Below, in pieces: positions 9,304 through 18,312 of a stretch of 64,000 bases of DNA. This stretch comes from Polyangia bacterium (GTDB lineage: Bacteria; Myxococcota_A; Polyangia; Nannocystales; Nannocystaceae). The notes below the pieces were generated by a model that worked only from the letters and a program-made list of their open reading frames with translations, made no database searches and was not told the origin of the DNA. The stretch spans positions 1-64,000 of the forward strand of contig JAUIKS010000041.1 of the NCBI GenBank assembly GCA_030430565.1, given 5' to 3'. The first letter of the stretch is position 1; each line of letters starts with the position of its first letter. The translations under genes were made by a program, and so were the position numbers.

Positions 9304-10692
9304 CTACATCGCCGGTACTTCGGCTCGTGGCTGGCGCATCGTCACGAACTCCTCGGCCGCGCTCGGGTGCAGCCCGATGGTCGCGTCGAACTGGGCCTTG
9401 GTCGCGCCGCTCTTGAGCGCGATCGCGAGGCCCTGGATGATCTCGGGCGCGTCGGGGCCGAGCATGTGGGCGCCGAGGACCTTGTCGGTGTCGCGGCAGA
9501 CCAGCAGCTTCATCAGCGTGCGCTCCTCTCGTCCGCTCAGCGTGTTCTTCATCGCCCGGAACTCGCTGACGTAGCAGTCGACGCGGCCGCGCGCCGCCTT
9601 GGCGTGGGCGTCGTGCTCGCTGTAGCCGACGGTACCGATCGGCGGCTGGCTGAAGACGCCGGTCGGGATGTACTCGTAGTCGACGGTTGTCGGCTTGTTG
9701 TTGAAGAGCGTGTTGGCGACCGCCATGCCCTCGCGGATCGCGACGGGCGTCAGCGCGACGCGACCGAGCACGTCGCCGACGGCGAGGATGCTCGGCGTAG
9801 AGCTGCGGAAGTGCTCGTCGACCACGATCTCGCCGCGCTCGCCCAGCGTGACGCCCGCCTCCTCGAGGCCGATGCCGCGGCTCCGCGGGGTGCGGCCGGT
9901 GGCGTACATCACCAGGTCGGTCTCGTGGGCGCTGCCGTCGGTGAGCGCGAGCCGGTAGCCGCCGTCGTCCCCGAGCTTGGTGATGGACTCGACGTTGATG
10001 TTCATGCGCAGGTCGACGCCGCGACGCCGCATCTCGCGGGCGAGCGCCGCGCGGATGTCATCGTCGAAGCCGCGCAGGAACAGCGGGCCGCGGTAGAGCT
10101 GCGTGACCTGCCGACCGAGGCCCTGAAAAATCCCCGCGAACTCGACCCCGATGTAGCCGCCGCCGACGATCGTGATCCGCTTGGGGAGCGTCGGCAGGTG
10201 GAAGATGTCGTTGGAGGTGATCGCGTGCTCGGCACCCGCGATGCCGGGCATGCGCGGCCAGCTGCCGGTCGCCACGAGGATGTGCTCGGCCGTGTAGCGC
10301 GCGCCGTCGACCTCGACGGTGTGGGGGTCGATCACGCAGGCGCGGCCCTTGACGACGTCGACGCCGGCGTTGTGCAGCAAGCGCTCGTAGATGCCGTTGA
10401 GTCGCGAGATCTCGTGGTCTTTGCGGGCGACGAGCTGGGCCCAGGAGTGCCCGCGCTCGCCTAGGCTCCAGCCGAAGCCGCGCGCGTCGGCGAAGTCAGC
10501 GGCGAAGCTCGACGCGTAGACGAACAGCTTCTTGGGGACGCAGCCGAGGTTGACGCAGGTGCCGCCCAGGTCGCTGTACTCGGCGATCGCGACGCGCGCG
10601 CCGTAGGAGCCCGACATGCGCGCCGCCCGGACGCCGCCCGAGCCCGCGCCGATGGTGAAGAGGTCGTAATCGAAGCGCTTGCCCGTCGTCAT
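9304..10692 (-). CDS. gor: Glutathione reductase
   Basis: This 462-aa pyridine nucleotide-disulfide oxidoreductase reduces glutathione disulfide with NADPH in the cytosol. The FAD-binding motif GAGSGG is at residues 15-20 and the redox-active disulfide is Cys46/Cys51 in GGTCVNLGCVPKK. The NADPH Rossmann motif is GGGYIGVEFAG, with R-rich residues after it, and the C-terminal catalytic HPSAAEE is present. Length and motifs fit glutathione reductase better than lipoamide dehydrogenase or mercuric reductase. ATG 10692 is chosen because it sits 9 residues before the FAD fold and is preceded by TTATGT. It is the first gene of a likely two-gene operon with the reductase-methyltransferase fusion, consistent with an oxidative-stress role. 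Confidence 0.92.
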   Translation of the reverse strand: MTTGKRFDYDLFTIGAGSGGVRAARMSGSYGARVAIAEYSDLGGTCVNLGCVPKKLFVYASSFAADFADARGFGWSLGERGHSWAQLVARKDHEISRLNGIYERLLHNAGVDVVKGRACVIDPHTVEVDGARYTAEHILVATGSWPRMPGIAGAEHAITSNDIFHLPTLPKRITIVGGGYIGVEFAGIFQGLGRQVTQLYRGPLFLRGFDDDIRAALAREMRRRGVDLRMNINVESITKLGDDGGYRLALTDGSAHETDLVMYATGRTPRSRGIGLEEAGVTLGERGEIVVDEHFRSSTPSILAVGDVLGRVALTPVAIREGMAVANTLFNNKPTTVDYEYIPTGVFSQPPIGTVGYSEHDAHAKAARGRVDCYVSEFRAMKNTLSGREERTLMKLLVCRDTDKVLGAHMLGPDAPEIIQGLAIALKSGATKAQFDATIGLHPSAAEEFVTMRQPRAEVPAM

Positions 10693-10762
10693 GACGGGGC
10701 ATGACATAACACGCGGACCCCCTCGACCTGCCCTGCCGAGGGGCGCGCGCAGGACCCCGTTC

Positions 10763-11926
10763 TCAGTGGGCGGGAGCGCCCGCGGGCGCTGCCGGAGCGG
10801 GGGCGGCGGGGGCCGCGGGAGCGGCGGGCGCGGCGGGAGCCGTCACGGTGGCCGGCGGACCCTTCCTGCCGCCCTTCTTGCCGCCCTTCTTGCCGCCCTT
10901 GCCGTGCGTCACGCCCATGAGGCCGTTCATGCCTTCGCGCTCGATGACGCCGGCGGCGCGCTCGCGCTGCTCCGGCGTCAGCATCCCGTGCACCTCGATG
11001 ATCATCCCGGCGTGGGCCTGGACCCGCTCGTGCATGCCCGGGAGCTCGCGCGCCTTCTTGAGCTGCTCGTGGTAGGTCGTGAGATCGGTCTGTGAGAACG
11101 CGTCGCCGCGGAAGGCCGCCTTCACGACATCGTTGGCCGCCTTGATCGCGGCTTGCTCCGCGCCGCGGGCGGCGTCAGCCTGGGCCTTCATCGCGTCTTT
11201 GTGCTCGGCCTGCTTGGCCTCGATCTTCGCGGTCAGCGACGCGCGCTGCTCGTCGGTGCACTGCACCGCAGCGCAGAACTTCTGGATGTCGGCGGACTTG
11301 TGCCCCTCGCGCTGCGCGTCGCGGAGGTGCTTGCTGCTGGTCGGATCGTCGCGGAGCTTCGCGAAGCGCAGCAGGATGCCGGTGTCGCCGTCGACCAAGG
11401 CGGCGCGCTGGTCGGGGTTGAGCGACGCGTGGAGCGTGAGCACGAGCTCGTCGCGGCTCTTGAGCCACTTCGCGATCGCCGGATCGCTGGGGAGCTGATC
11501 GTGCGCCGCCTTCATCGCGTCGTGGTGGGCCTTGAGGTCCTCGGGGGTGAGCGCCTCGCCGCGGAACTTGGCCGCGAGCCCGGCGTCGGCGGGGTCGGGC
11601 GCGTCTTGGCGGGCCTTGTGCGTTTCGAAGGCGGTCTTGAAGTTCTCGGCGACCTGCTTGATGAGCGGCTGCAGCGTGGCGCGCTGCGCCTCCGTGCACT
11701 TGACCTGCTTACAGATGCGCTGCAGCGGGGGCCGGTTCTGCTTGCCCTTCTTGCCTTTCTTGCCCTGCTTGCCCTTGCCTTTTTTGCCCTTCGGCGCGTG
11801 TTTGCCCTTCGTGTCGCCTCCGGACTTCGTCACGGTCTTCGGCGCGGGAGCTCGCTCGCCGCTGCAGCCGAGTGCGCAGAGCGTGATCGAGAGGGGAATT
11901 GCGGTGAGAAAGGTCCGGAGGTTCAT
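10763..11926 (-). CDS. Lipoprotein with two Spy/CpxP-like repeats
   Basis: This 387-aa lipoprotein has a signal peptide with a lipobox Cys in ALGCSG, near residue 21. A Lys/Gly-rich segment (KGKKGKGK) follows, then two homologous all-helical units. The first begins ICKQVKCTEAQRATL and the second FCAAVQCTDEQRASL, and each has a pair of cysteines and a later E-A/Q-R helix with LTPEQR-type motifs. This matches the LTxxQ periplasmic chaperone/metal-sensor family (Spy, CpxP), here duplicated and membrane-anchored. The tail has GGKKGG repeats and an Ala-Pro run. A role as a periplasmic chaperone or stress sensor is inference. It stands alone, convergent with nothing and divergent from the radical SAM gene. 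Confidence 0.75.
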   Translation of the reverse strand: MNLRTFLTAIPLSITLCALGCSGERAPAPKTVTKSGGDTKGKHAPKGKKGKGKQGKKGKKGKQNRPPLQRICKQVKCTEAQRATLQPLIKQVAENFKTAFETHKARQDAPDPADAGLAAKFRGEALTPEDLKAHHDAMKAAHDQLPSDPAIAKWLKSRDELVLTLHASLNPDQRAALVDGDTGILLRFAKLRDDPTSSKHLRDAQREGHKSADIQKFCAAVQCTDEQRASLTAKIEAKQAEHKDAMKAQADAARGAEQAAIKAANDVVKAAFRGDAFSQTDLTTYHEQLKKARELPGMHERVQAHAGMIIEVHGMLTPEQRERAAGVIEREGMNGLMGVTHGKGGKKGGKKGGRKGPPATVTAPAAPAAPAAPAAPAPAAPAGAPAH

Positions 11927-12128
11927 GGAGAGCTCGTCGGTGTGCGCGATCGCGTGGCTGTACGACGCTCCGCGCTGCAGTGTCTTGGCTACACCAATCC
12001 GGGGTCCGGCGGAAGTAAGTTCGCGCGCGCCCAGATAGAGAAAGCGTTCCAGCGCGCTACAGAAAGGCGCTGGGAACGAGCGCGCGCGCGCCCCTCGAGT
12101 CTTCGACCCCCGCGGCGTCGCTGGGTCC

Positions 12129-12134
12129 TACAAT
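12129..12134 (+). promoter_or_regulatory. -10 box TACAAT for a leaderless GTG at 12142
   Basis: TACAAT ends 7 bases before GTG 12142. The only upstream ATG (12133) overlaps the box itself, so the GTG is the more likely start. Confidence 0.55.
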
Positions 12135-12141
12135 GCAGAGC

Positions 12142-12846
12142 GTGGAGCGGACCGCAGCAGAGGAGCCGACGGAGGGCCGTGGCGGCGAGGGGCGCGGCGA
12201 CGAGGAAGACGTGCTCAACGTCGCCGCGATCGTCCCGCGGACCGAGGCCGAGGGCCCCGGCGTGCGCTTCGCGATCTGGGTCCAGGGCTGCCCGATGCGC
12301 TGCAAGGGCTGCTGCAACCCCGAGATGCTTCAGTTCACGCCGCGCGAGGCGATACCCGCCGAGACCTTGATCGAGCGTGCCTGCGCCGCCGGGGTCGAGG
12401 GCGTCTCGTTCCTCGGCGGCGAACCCTTCGCGCAGGCGCGAGGGCTCGCGCGGGTCGCCGAGGGAGTCCGCGCCCGCGGCCTCACGGTGATGATCTTCTC
12501 GGGCTTCACGCTCGCCGAGCTGCGCGAGCGCGCGCGGGGGGACGCGGGCGCCTCGCGCCTGCTCGCGGCCACGGATCTGCTCGTCGACGGTCGCTACGAG
12601 GCCAGCTCCCGGACGCTGACGCGACGCTGGATCGGCTCGCGCAACCAGGTGCTGCACTTTCTCAGCGCGCGCTACAGCGAGGATGACCCGAGGTTCACGG
12701 CGAACAACCAAGTCGAGCTGCGGCTGAAGGGCGGCGTGCTGACCGTCAACGGCTGGCCGCTGTTCGGCGCGCGTCGACGGCTTGACGGCGCGCGCGAAGG
12801 AGCGCGCGAAGGAGCGCGAGAGCGAGGGGAGGAGCGCGATGACTGA
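12142..12846 (+). CDS. NrdG-type radical SAM protein (4Fe-4S activase-like)
   Basis: This 234-aa protein has the radical SAM cluster motif C50-x3-C54-x2-C57 (CPMRCKGCC), a GGEPF motif that contacts SAM, and a short partial TIM barrel. That is the size and build of glycyl-radical-enzyme activases such as NrdG. No ribonucleotide reductase or other glycyl-radical enzyme is present, and the C-terminus ends in repeated GAREGARE-type charged residues unlike NrdG. The real target may therefore be one of the two following proteins, which is inference. The gene overlaps the next start by 8 bases, which implies translational coupling. The start is GTG 12142, supported by TACAAT at 12129. Confidence 0.8.
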   Translation: MERTAAEEPTEGRGGEGRGDEEDVLNVAAIVPRTEAEGPGVRFAIWVQGCPMRCKGCCNPEMLQFTPREAIPAETLIERACAAGVEGVSFLGGEPFAQARGLARVAEGVRARGLTVMIFSGFTLAELRERARGDAGASRLLAATDLLVDGRYEASSRTLTRRWIGSRNQVLHFLSARYSEDDPRFTANNQVELRLKGGVLTVNGWPLFGARRRLDGAREGAREGARERGEERDD

Positions 12847-13960
12847 GACGACCAGCGCGCGGGTGCGCGTGTCTCCGGGCGAGGCCCACGCGCTCGAGAT
12901 CCTCGACGTGCTGTGTCGCGGGCGAGGGCTGCGGGTGCGCGCCAAGCCGCCGCTCGAGCTGCGCCCGGAGGTCGTCGAGGTCGGCGCGCAGCGCATGGCG
13001 GTCTCGTGTCTGCGCTACCTTCGCGACGCCGGCGGTCGCGAGGAGCGGACGGTGCTGCGCGGCGCCCGACGGCGCGCGGGTCGACTGTGGGATCCCGGCT
13101 TCGCGCCCGAGTTTCGCCTGCGCTTCACCGAGGCCTCGTACCGGCTGTGGTGGGAGCTCGCGCAGCGCCTCGACGGGCTCTCGCGACAGAGCCTCGCGCG
13201 CGTCGGCGAGCGCGCCACGAGGGAGGCGCGCCGCGTGATCCGCCGGGTGGTCCAAGTGCCAGGTACCGACACCGGCGACTGGCTGCTGTACACCCTGACC
13301 TGGCGACATCTCTCGATCCTGCAGATGATGCCCGAGGTCCGCGACGAGCTCTCGCGGCGGATGGCGCTGGGCTCGCCGCTGCTCGCGCTCGCGAGCCTGC
13401 AGTCGGCGGTGCCCCCCGACTGCGCTGACCTCTCGAGCAGCTTCGGTCGGCTGCTGACGCCGGGGGCCGTCCGGATGCTCGAGTGCCTCGACGATCTCTT
13501 GGTCGAGAGCTGGACCGGCGAGGTCATAAACGCGCTGCGGCTGTCGAAGACCGAGGAATTCACGGCGCGCTTCGACGCGATCGCGGAGGCGCTCGAGACC
13601 TACCTCGAGCTGCTCGAGCGCGCGCGTCGCCTCGACCTCGCGCGCGCGCTGATGCGCTTCGCCGCCGGCCTGGCGACCGAGGTGTTCACGGGCGAGCCGG
13701 ACAACGAGCGCCGGAGGGCGCTGATCCATCACTCGCCGCGCTCGATCGCCGAGCGCGACGCGCTGCTCGAGCGCGTCGCGCGGGTCGTCGCCGTCGGCGA
13801 GCGCCTGCTCGAGCGCCGCGACGAGCTCGCCGACGAGCGCTACGGCGACGACCGCTACGAGGAGGCGCGGATCGTGCTCGGCGACGCCGAGCGCCTGCTA
13901 GTGCCGCAGGCCGATCGCTTAACCGCGCTTCGCGTGGGCCTCTCCGGTGCGCTACGATGA
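12839..13960 (+). CDS. Protein of unknown function, second gene of the radical SAM unit
   Basis: I do not recognise this 373-aa protein with certainty. It has no signal peptide and no membrane segment. The N-terminal 100 residues are rich in beta-strand patterns with many arginines, followed by a Trp-containing helix (YRLWWELAQRL). The second half is a long helical region with Leu/Glu/Arg heptads (residues about 240-370), likely a coiled coil. From memory it resembles X-type accessory proteins of FtsH- or MoxR-linked ternary conflict systems, but this is unverified. ATG 12839 overlaps the end of the radical SAM gene, and the third gene starts 8 bases after its stop, so the three genes form one unit. 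Confidence 0.6.
   Translation: MTETTSARVRVSPGEAHALEILDVLCRGRGLRVRAKPPLELRPEVVEVGAQRMAVSCLRYLRDAGGREERTVLRGARRRAGRLWDPGFAPEFRLRFTEASYRLWWELAQRLDGLSRQSLARVGERATREARRVIRRVVQVPGTDTGDWLLYTLTWRHLSILQMMPEVRDELSRRMALGSPLLALASLQSAVPPDCADLSSSFGRLLTPGAVRMLECLDDLLVESWTGEVINALRLSKTEEFTARFDAIAEALETYLELLERARRLDLARALMRFAAGLATEVFTGEPDNERRRALIHHSPRSIAERDALLERVARVVAVGERLLERRDELADERYGDDRYEEARIVLGDAERLLVPQADRLTALRVGLSGALR
13953..13958 (+). promoter_or_regulatory. -10 box TACGAT before the third gene of the unit
   Basis: GCTACGATGA overlaps the stop codon of the preceding gene and ends 9 bases before ATG 13968, so the third gene may also be transcribed on its own without a leader. Confidence 0.4.
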
Positions 13961-13967
13961 GCTCCTT

Positions 13968-14489
13968 ATGAGCCGCGCCTACCGTGTCCCGGCGTACGAG
14001 GCCTCCGCCACGATCGAGGCCGAAGACCATCTCTGCATGGAGCTCGAGATGCTCGACATTCTCCCACCTGGCGAGATGGTCAGCATGCTGCGCGAGGAGC
14101 TCAAGGCCGAGGGCTGGAAGGAGCGTGCCGACGGCGCGGTCGAGTCGACCGTCGGCGAGGCGCGGGCCGTGCTCGAGGCCGAGGGCGACAAGGTCACGGT
14201 CGAGCGACGCGAGCACAACCGCGTCAACGTCCGCGGCTACAACAAGGGCGAGGTCAACACGCGGCTCGAGAAGGCGGCCGAGCGGGCCAAAGACACGGCC
14301 CAGAAGAACGTCGTGCGCTCGCTGCTGAAGGTCGAGCCCGAGGTCCGCGAGACGATCCAGCGCGCGCTGCAGCGCGTCTACGTCCGGGCGCTCAAGCAGA
14401 AAGCCAAGAGCATGGGCGAGGTCGAGAGCGTCCGAGAGCAGCGCGGCGAGACCGGCGAGCTCGAGCTCACGATCAAGGTCAAGGTCTAG
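13968..14489 (+). CDS. Small charged protein of unknown function, third gene of the radical SAM unit
   Basis: This 173-aa cytosolic protein is unusually rich in Glu, Lys, Arg and Val. It begins with a strand-rich module ending in LDILPPGEMVSML. A segment with ESTVGEARAVLEAEGDKVTV follows, then a long helix (about residues 95-145) and a final beta hairpin, GELELTIKVKV. This layout recalls, from memory, the X5-type domain of predicted FtsH ternary systems, but I cannot confirm it. As the last gene of the unit it is a plausible substrate or partner of the radical SAM protein, although it contains only one Cys. It is followed by 171 bases without a gene. Confidence 0.6.
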   Translation: MSRAYRVPAYEASATIEAEDHLCMELEMLDILPPGEMVSMLREELKAEGWKERADGAVESTVGEARAVLEAEGDKVTVERREHNRVNVRGYNKGEVNTRLEKAAERAKDTAQKNVVRSLLKVEPEVRETIQRALQRVYVRALKQKAKSMGEVESVREQRGETGELELTIKVKV

Positions 14490-14660
14490 CAGCCGTGGCG
14501 AGAGCCAACGCGCCGCGAGGTCGAGAATAGGCGCTCGCGTCACGCCGAAGCTCAAGGGACGAGAACGGCGAGCGCGGGCGCTCGTCCGCGTCATGTACCC
14601 AGACGCGCGCCGCCCGAAAGGGGGAGCCCACGCGTTCAGCAGCGGCCCGATCGCCCTCCG

Positions 14661-15719
14661 CTAGAAGCGGCCGGAGAGGACCACGCCGCGGGCGGTCGGC
14701 GAGACCTGCAGCCGGCTCTGCTCCCAGCGGTTGGTTCGCTTGTTGCCCTGGACATAGAAGATCGCGCCGGTGATCACCGCGGCGGCGCCGAGGGCCGTCA
14801 GCCCCGAGCCGAGCGTCGCCGCGAGGATGTTGGCCTGACGACCGTTGTTGACGGTCGTGTCGATCGACTGCTGCAGGAACTCACAGCGCGACGAGCTCGC
14901 GTCTTCGCAGCCCTCGCTCGTGAAGTCCTGCTGCAGGCCGCTCAGCGTGTTCTCAAATTCCTGTCCCTTGAGCGTAAAGGCGGCGATCGACGCGATCCCG
15001 CCGGCGAGGATCAGCGAGCCGGTCGCCATCGACACGGCGCCGCCGATCCGCTGCCCGCGCCCGGGGTCCTCGGCCTCGTGCTCGATCGGGCAGGCGTCGG
15101 CGGTCATCGGCCCCTCGGGCGCGCTGTCGCTCGTGCCCTCGTCAGGCGCGCTCGGGCCGGCGTCCTTGGTCCGCGCGCGGTCGGCCAGGCGCTTGTCGAT
15201 GCGCTTCATCAGCTCGTGGACCTGGTCGATGTCGCCGAGCGAGGGATCGCGCTGCAGCGCGAGCTCGAAGTTCACGAGCACGGCGCGCGCGCGCTTGAGG
15301 TCGGGGAGCTCGCGCGAGGCGTCGTAGCGTCGGAAGTACGAGAGACTGACGTTGTAGAGGAGATCGGGGCGGTTCGAGAGCGAGTACGCGGCCTCGAAGT
15401 TCTCGATCGCGCGGTCGAAGTCGCCGAGGTTGTAGGCCTCCTCGCCGCGGAAGTAGTGATCGCGGGCGCGCGCGTCGGGATCGTCCTCGACCGGCGCAGA
15501 CGTCGGGGTGTCGGGCTCTGGGGGCGCGCCGAGGTCGACCTCCGCGGGCTGCTCGCGGCCGGGCTCTTCTGGCGCGGACGTGGTCTCGGGGGCTGTCTCG
15601 GCGTCCGCGGGGGCCGCGGTGGGCTGCGCGTGTGCCAGCGGCGCAAACAGCACCGACGCGAACGCCAGCCCGGTCGTCGCCACCGCCGTCGTCACCCAAG
15701 AAATCGCCAAATCAACCAT
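14661..15719 (-). CDS. TPR-containing exported membrane protein
   Basis: This 352-aa protein has a signal peptide ending near LAHAQP (residue about 31), a Pro/Glu/Ala-rich linker and one or two TPR-like units (ARDHYFRGEEAYNLGDFDRAIENF, shown in parts: RGEEAYNLGDFDRA and LLYNVSLSYFRR). Two hydrophobic segments follow in the C-terminal half (about residues 225-250 and 300-325), separated by a loop with two cysteines. The design is common in myxobacterial envelope proteins, where the TPR part sits in the periplasm. The partner is unknown. The frame is open to a GTG at 15740, but ATG 15719 starts the signal peptide directly and lies about 13 bases after the expected transcript start from GATACACG. 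Confidence 0.75.
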   Translation of the reverse strand: MVDLAISWVTTAVATTGLAFASVLFAPLAHAQPTAAPADAETAPETTSAPEEPGREQPAEVDLGAPPEPDTPTSAPVEDDPDARARDHYFRGEEAYNLGDFDRAIENFEAAYSLSNRPDLLYNVSLSYFRRYDASRELPDLKRARAVLVNFELALQRDPSLGDIDQVHELMKRIDKRLADRARTKDAGPSAPDEGTSDSAPEGPMTADACPIEHEAEDPGRGQRIGGAVSMATGSLILAGGIASIAAFTLKGQEFENTLSGLQQDFTSEGCEDASSSRCEFLQQSIDTTVNNGRQANILAATLGSGLTALGAAAVITGAIFYVQGNKRTNRWEQSRLQVSPTARGVVLSGRF

Positions 15720-15988
15720 CGTCGCAATCCTGATCGTCACGTGTATCTCGATGAAATAATACGGAAAACCTGGCGCATTGTTTGCGTCGTGTGGCGAGGG
15801 CCCCCAAACGCGGCGAAGGGTTTCACGGGCCGGTCGCGGGTCAAATCACAGGCCTAAAAACACGCGATGGAGCGCCCGCGCGCGCGCGCTCGAGGACCGG
15901 GCGCGCTGATCCCGGGATCTCCAGAGCAATCGCTCGTGATCGTCACAAGAGTGTCCTCTGAGGCAGGCCACGGCGCCTGGAGGTGCGA

Positions 15989-15994
15989 TACACT
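15989..15994 (+). promoter_or_regulatory. -10 box TACACT upstream of the second kinase
   Basis: GATACACT ends 20 bases before ATG 16015, giving a leader of about 13 bases without a Shine-Dalgarno sequence. The divergent region 15720-16014 is AT-richer than average (GAAATAATACGG near 15752). Confidence 0.5.
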
Positions 15995-16014
15995 GCTCCC
16001 CGCGCGTTTTCAGC

Positions 16015-17565
<1,551 letters not shown>

Positions 17566-17598
17566 CCGGAGGAGCGGCGCGCGGGCCCGCGAGGAGGG

Positions 17599-18252
17599 CT
17601 ACGAGGTGCACAGCGGCTTCTCGGGGGTCAGGCAGTCGGTCATCCAGTTCGCCGGGTCGGCGCACTCTGCGGTGAAGTCGGCGATGCAGGCTTCGAAGAA
17701 GCTCGGCTCGACGAGCGCGCAGCGCTGAACCTCGCCGAAGCCGACGGGCGCGTCGCCGTCGAGCGTCGCGCTCTGACGATCGACGCTGTCGTCGCCGGCG
17801 CCGCGCGGGACGATCGCGTTCAGCGTGCAGGCGCCGTCGCAGTCTTTGTACAGCAGCTTCACGGCGCCGCCGCGTGATCGAAGGTGACCAAAAAGGCATG
17901 TTCCTGCGGCGTCGAGCGGCGGGCAGGCGCCGTCGCAGCTGGGCCGCTCCCAGGTGTCGCAGCTCTCGTTCTCCGAGCAGGCGAACAGCCCCTCCAGCGG
18001 CGGCGCGCTCGTGGTCGCGCCGCCGCTGCCGTCTTCGGTGTCGTTGTCGGGCTCGGTCATCGCGTTGTTCGCGGACGAGCTCGACATCCCGTCCATCGCG
18101 CTCGTCTCGCTGCCCGTCGCGTCCGCGCTCTCGCTCGATCCCTCCGAGGCCGTGCCGGGGCTTGGGAGCTCGTCGAAGCAGGAGGCGGAGCCCAACGCGA
18201 CCATGAGCGCGAGCGCGAGTGAGGCGAGAGGGGGGGGAGGTCGGGAGATCAT
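17599..18252 (-). CDS. Cys-rich lipoprotein
   Basis: This 217-aa lipoprotein has a signal peptide with lipobox SASC (Cys near residue 25) followed by FDEL, the usual start of mature lipoproteins in this group. A Ser/Thr/Asp/Ala-rich linker and a C-terminal domain of about 130 residues with ten or more cysteines follow (for example SENESCDTWERPSCDGACPP). No family is recognised. The minus-strand sequence GATACCCA ends 7 bases before ATG 18252, so the transcript is probably leaderless. Confidence 0.8.
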   Translation of the reverse strand: MISRPPPPLASLALALMVALGSASCFDELPSPGTASEGSSESADATGSETSAMDGMSSSSANNAMTEPDNDTEDGSGGATTSAPPLEGLFACSENESCDTWERPSCDGACPPLDAAGTCLFGHLRSRGGAVKLLYKDCDGACTLNAIVPRGAGDDSVDRQSATLDGDAPVGFGEVQRCALVEPSFFEACIADFTAECADPANWMTDCLTPEKPLCTS

Positions 18253-18312
18253 GGGCTCTTGGGTATCGTCGTCAGATTATCCCCTGGGGATCAAGCGGCG
18301 TGTGCACAGGCC

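Noticed and set aside
12142-12846. Anaerobic ribonucleotide reductase activase (nrdG)
   Set aside because: There is no NrdD or other glycyl-radical enzyme in the window and the C-terminus is unlike NrdG. The symbol was withheld.
17576-17592. CGCGGGCCCGCG palindrome as a terminator between convergent genes
   Set aside because: It has no loop and no T-run. It could form only a cruciform, and such GC palindromes are common by chance here.
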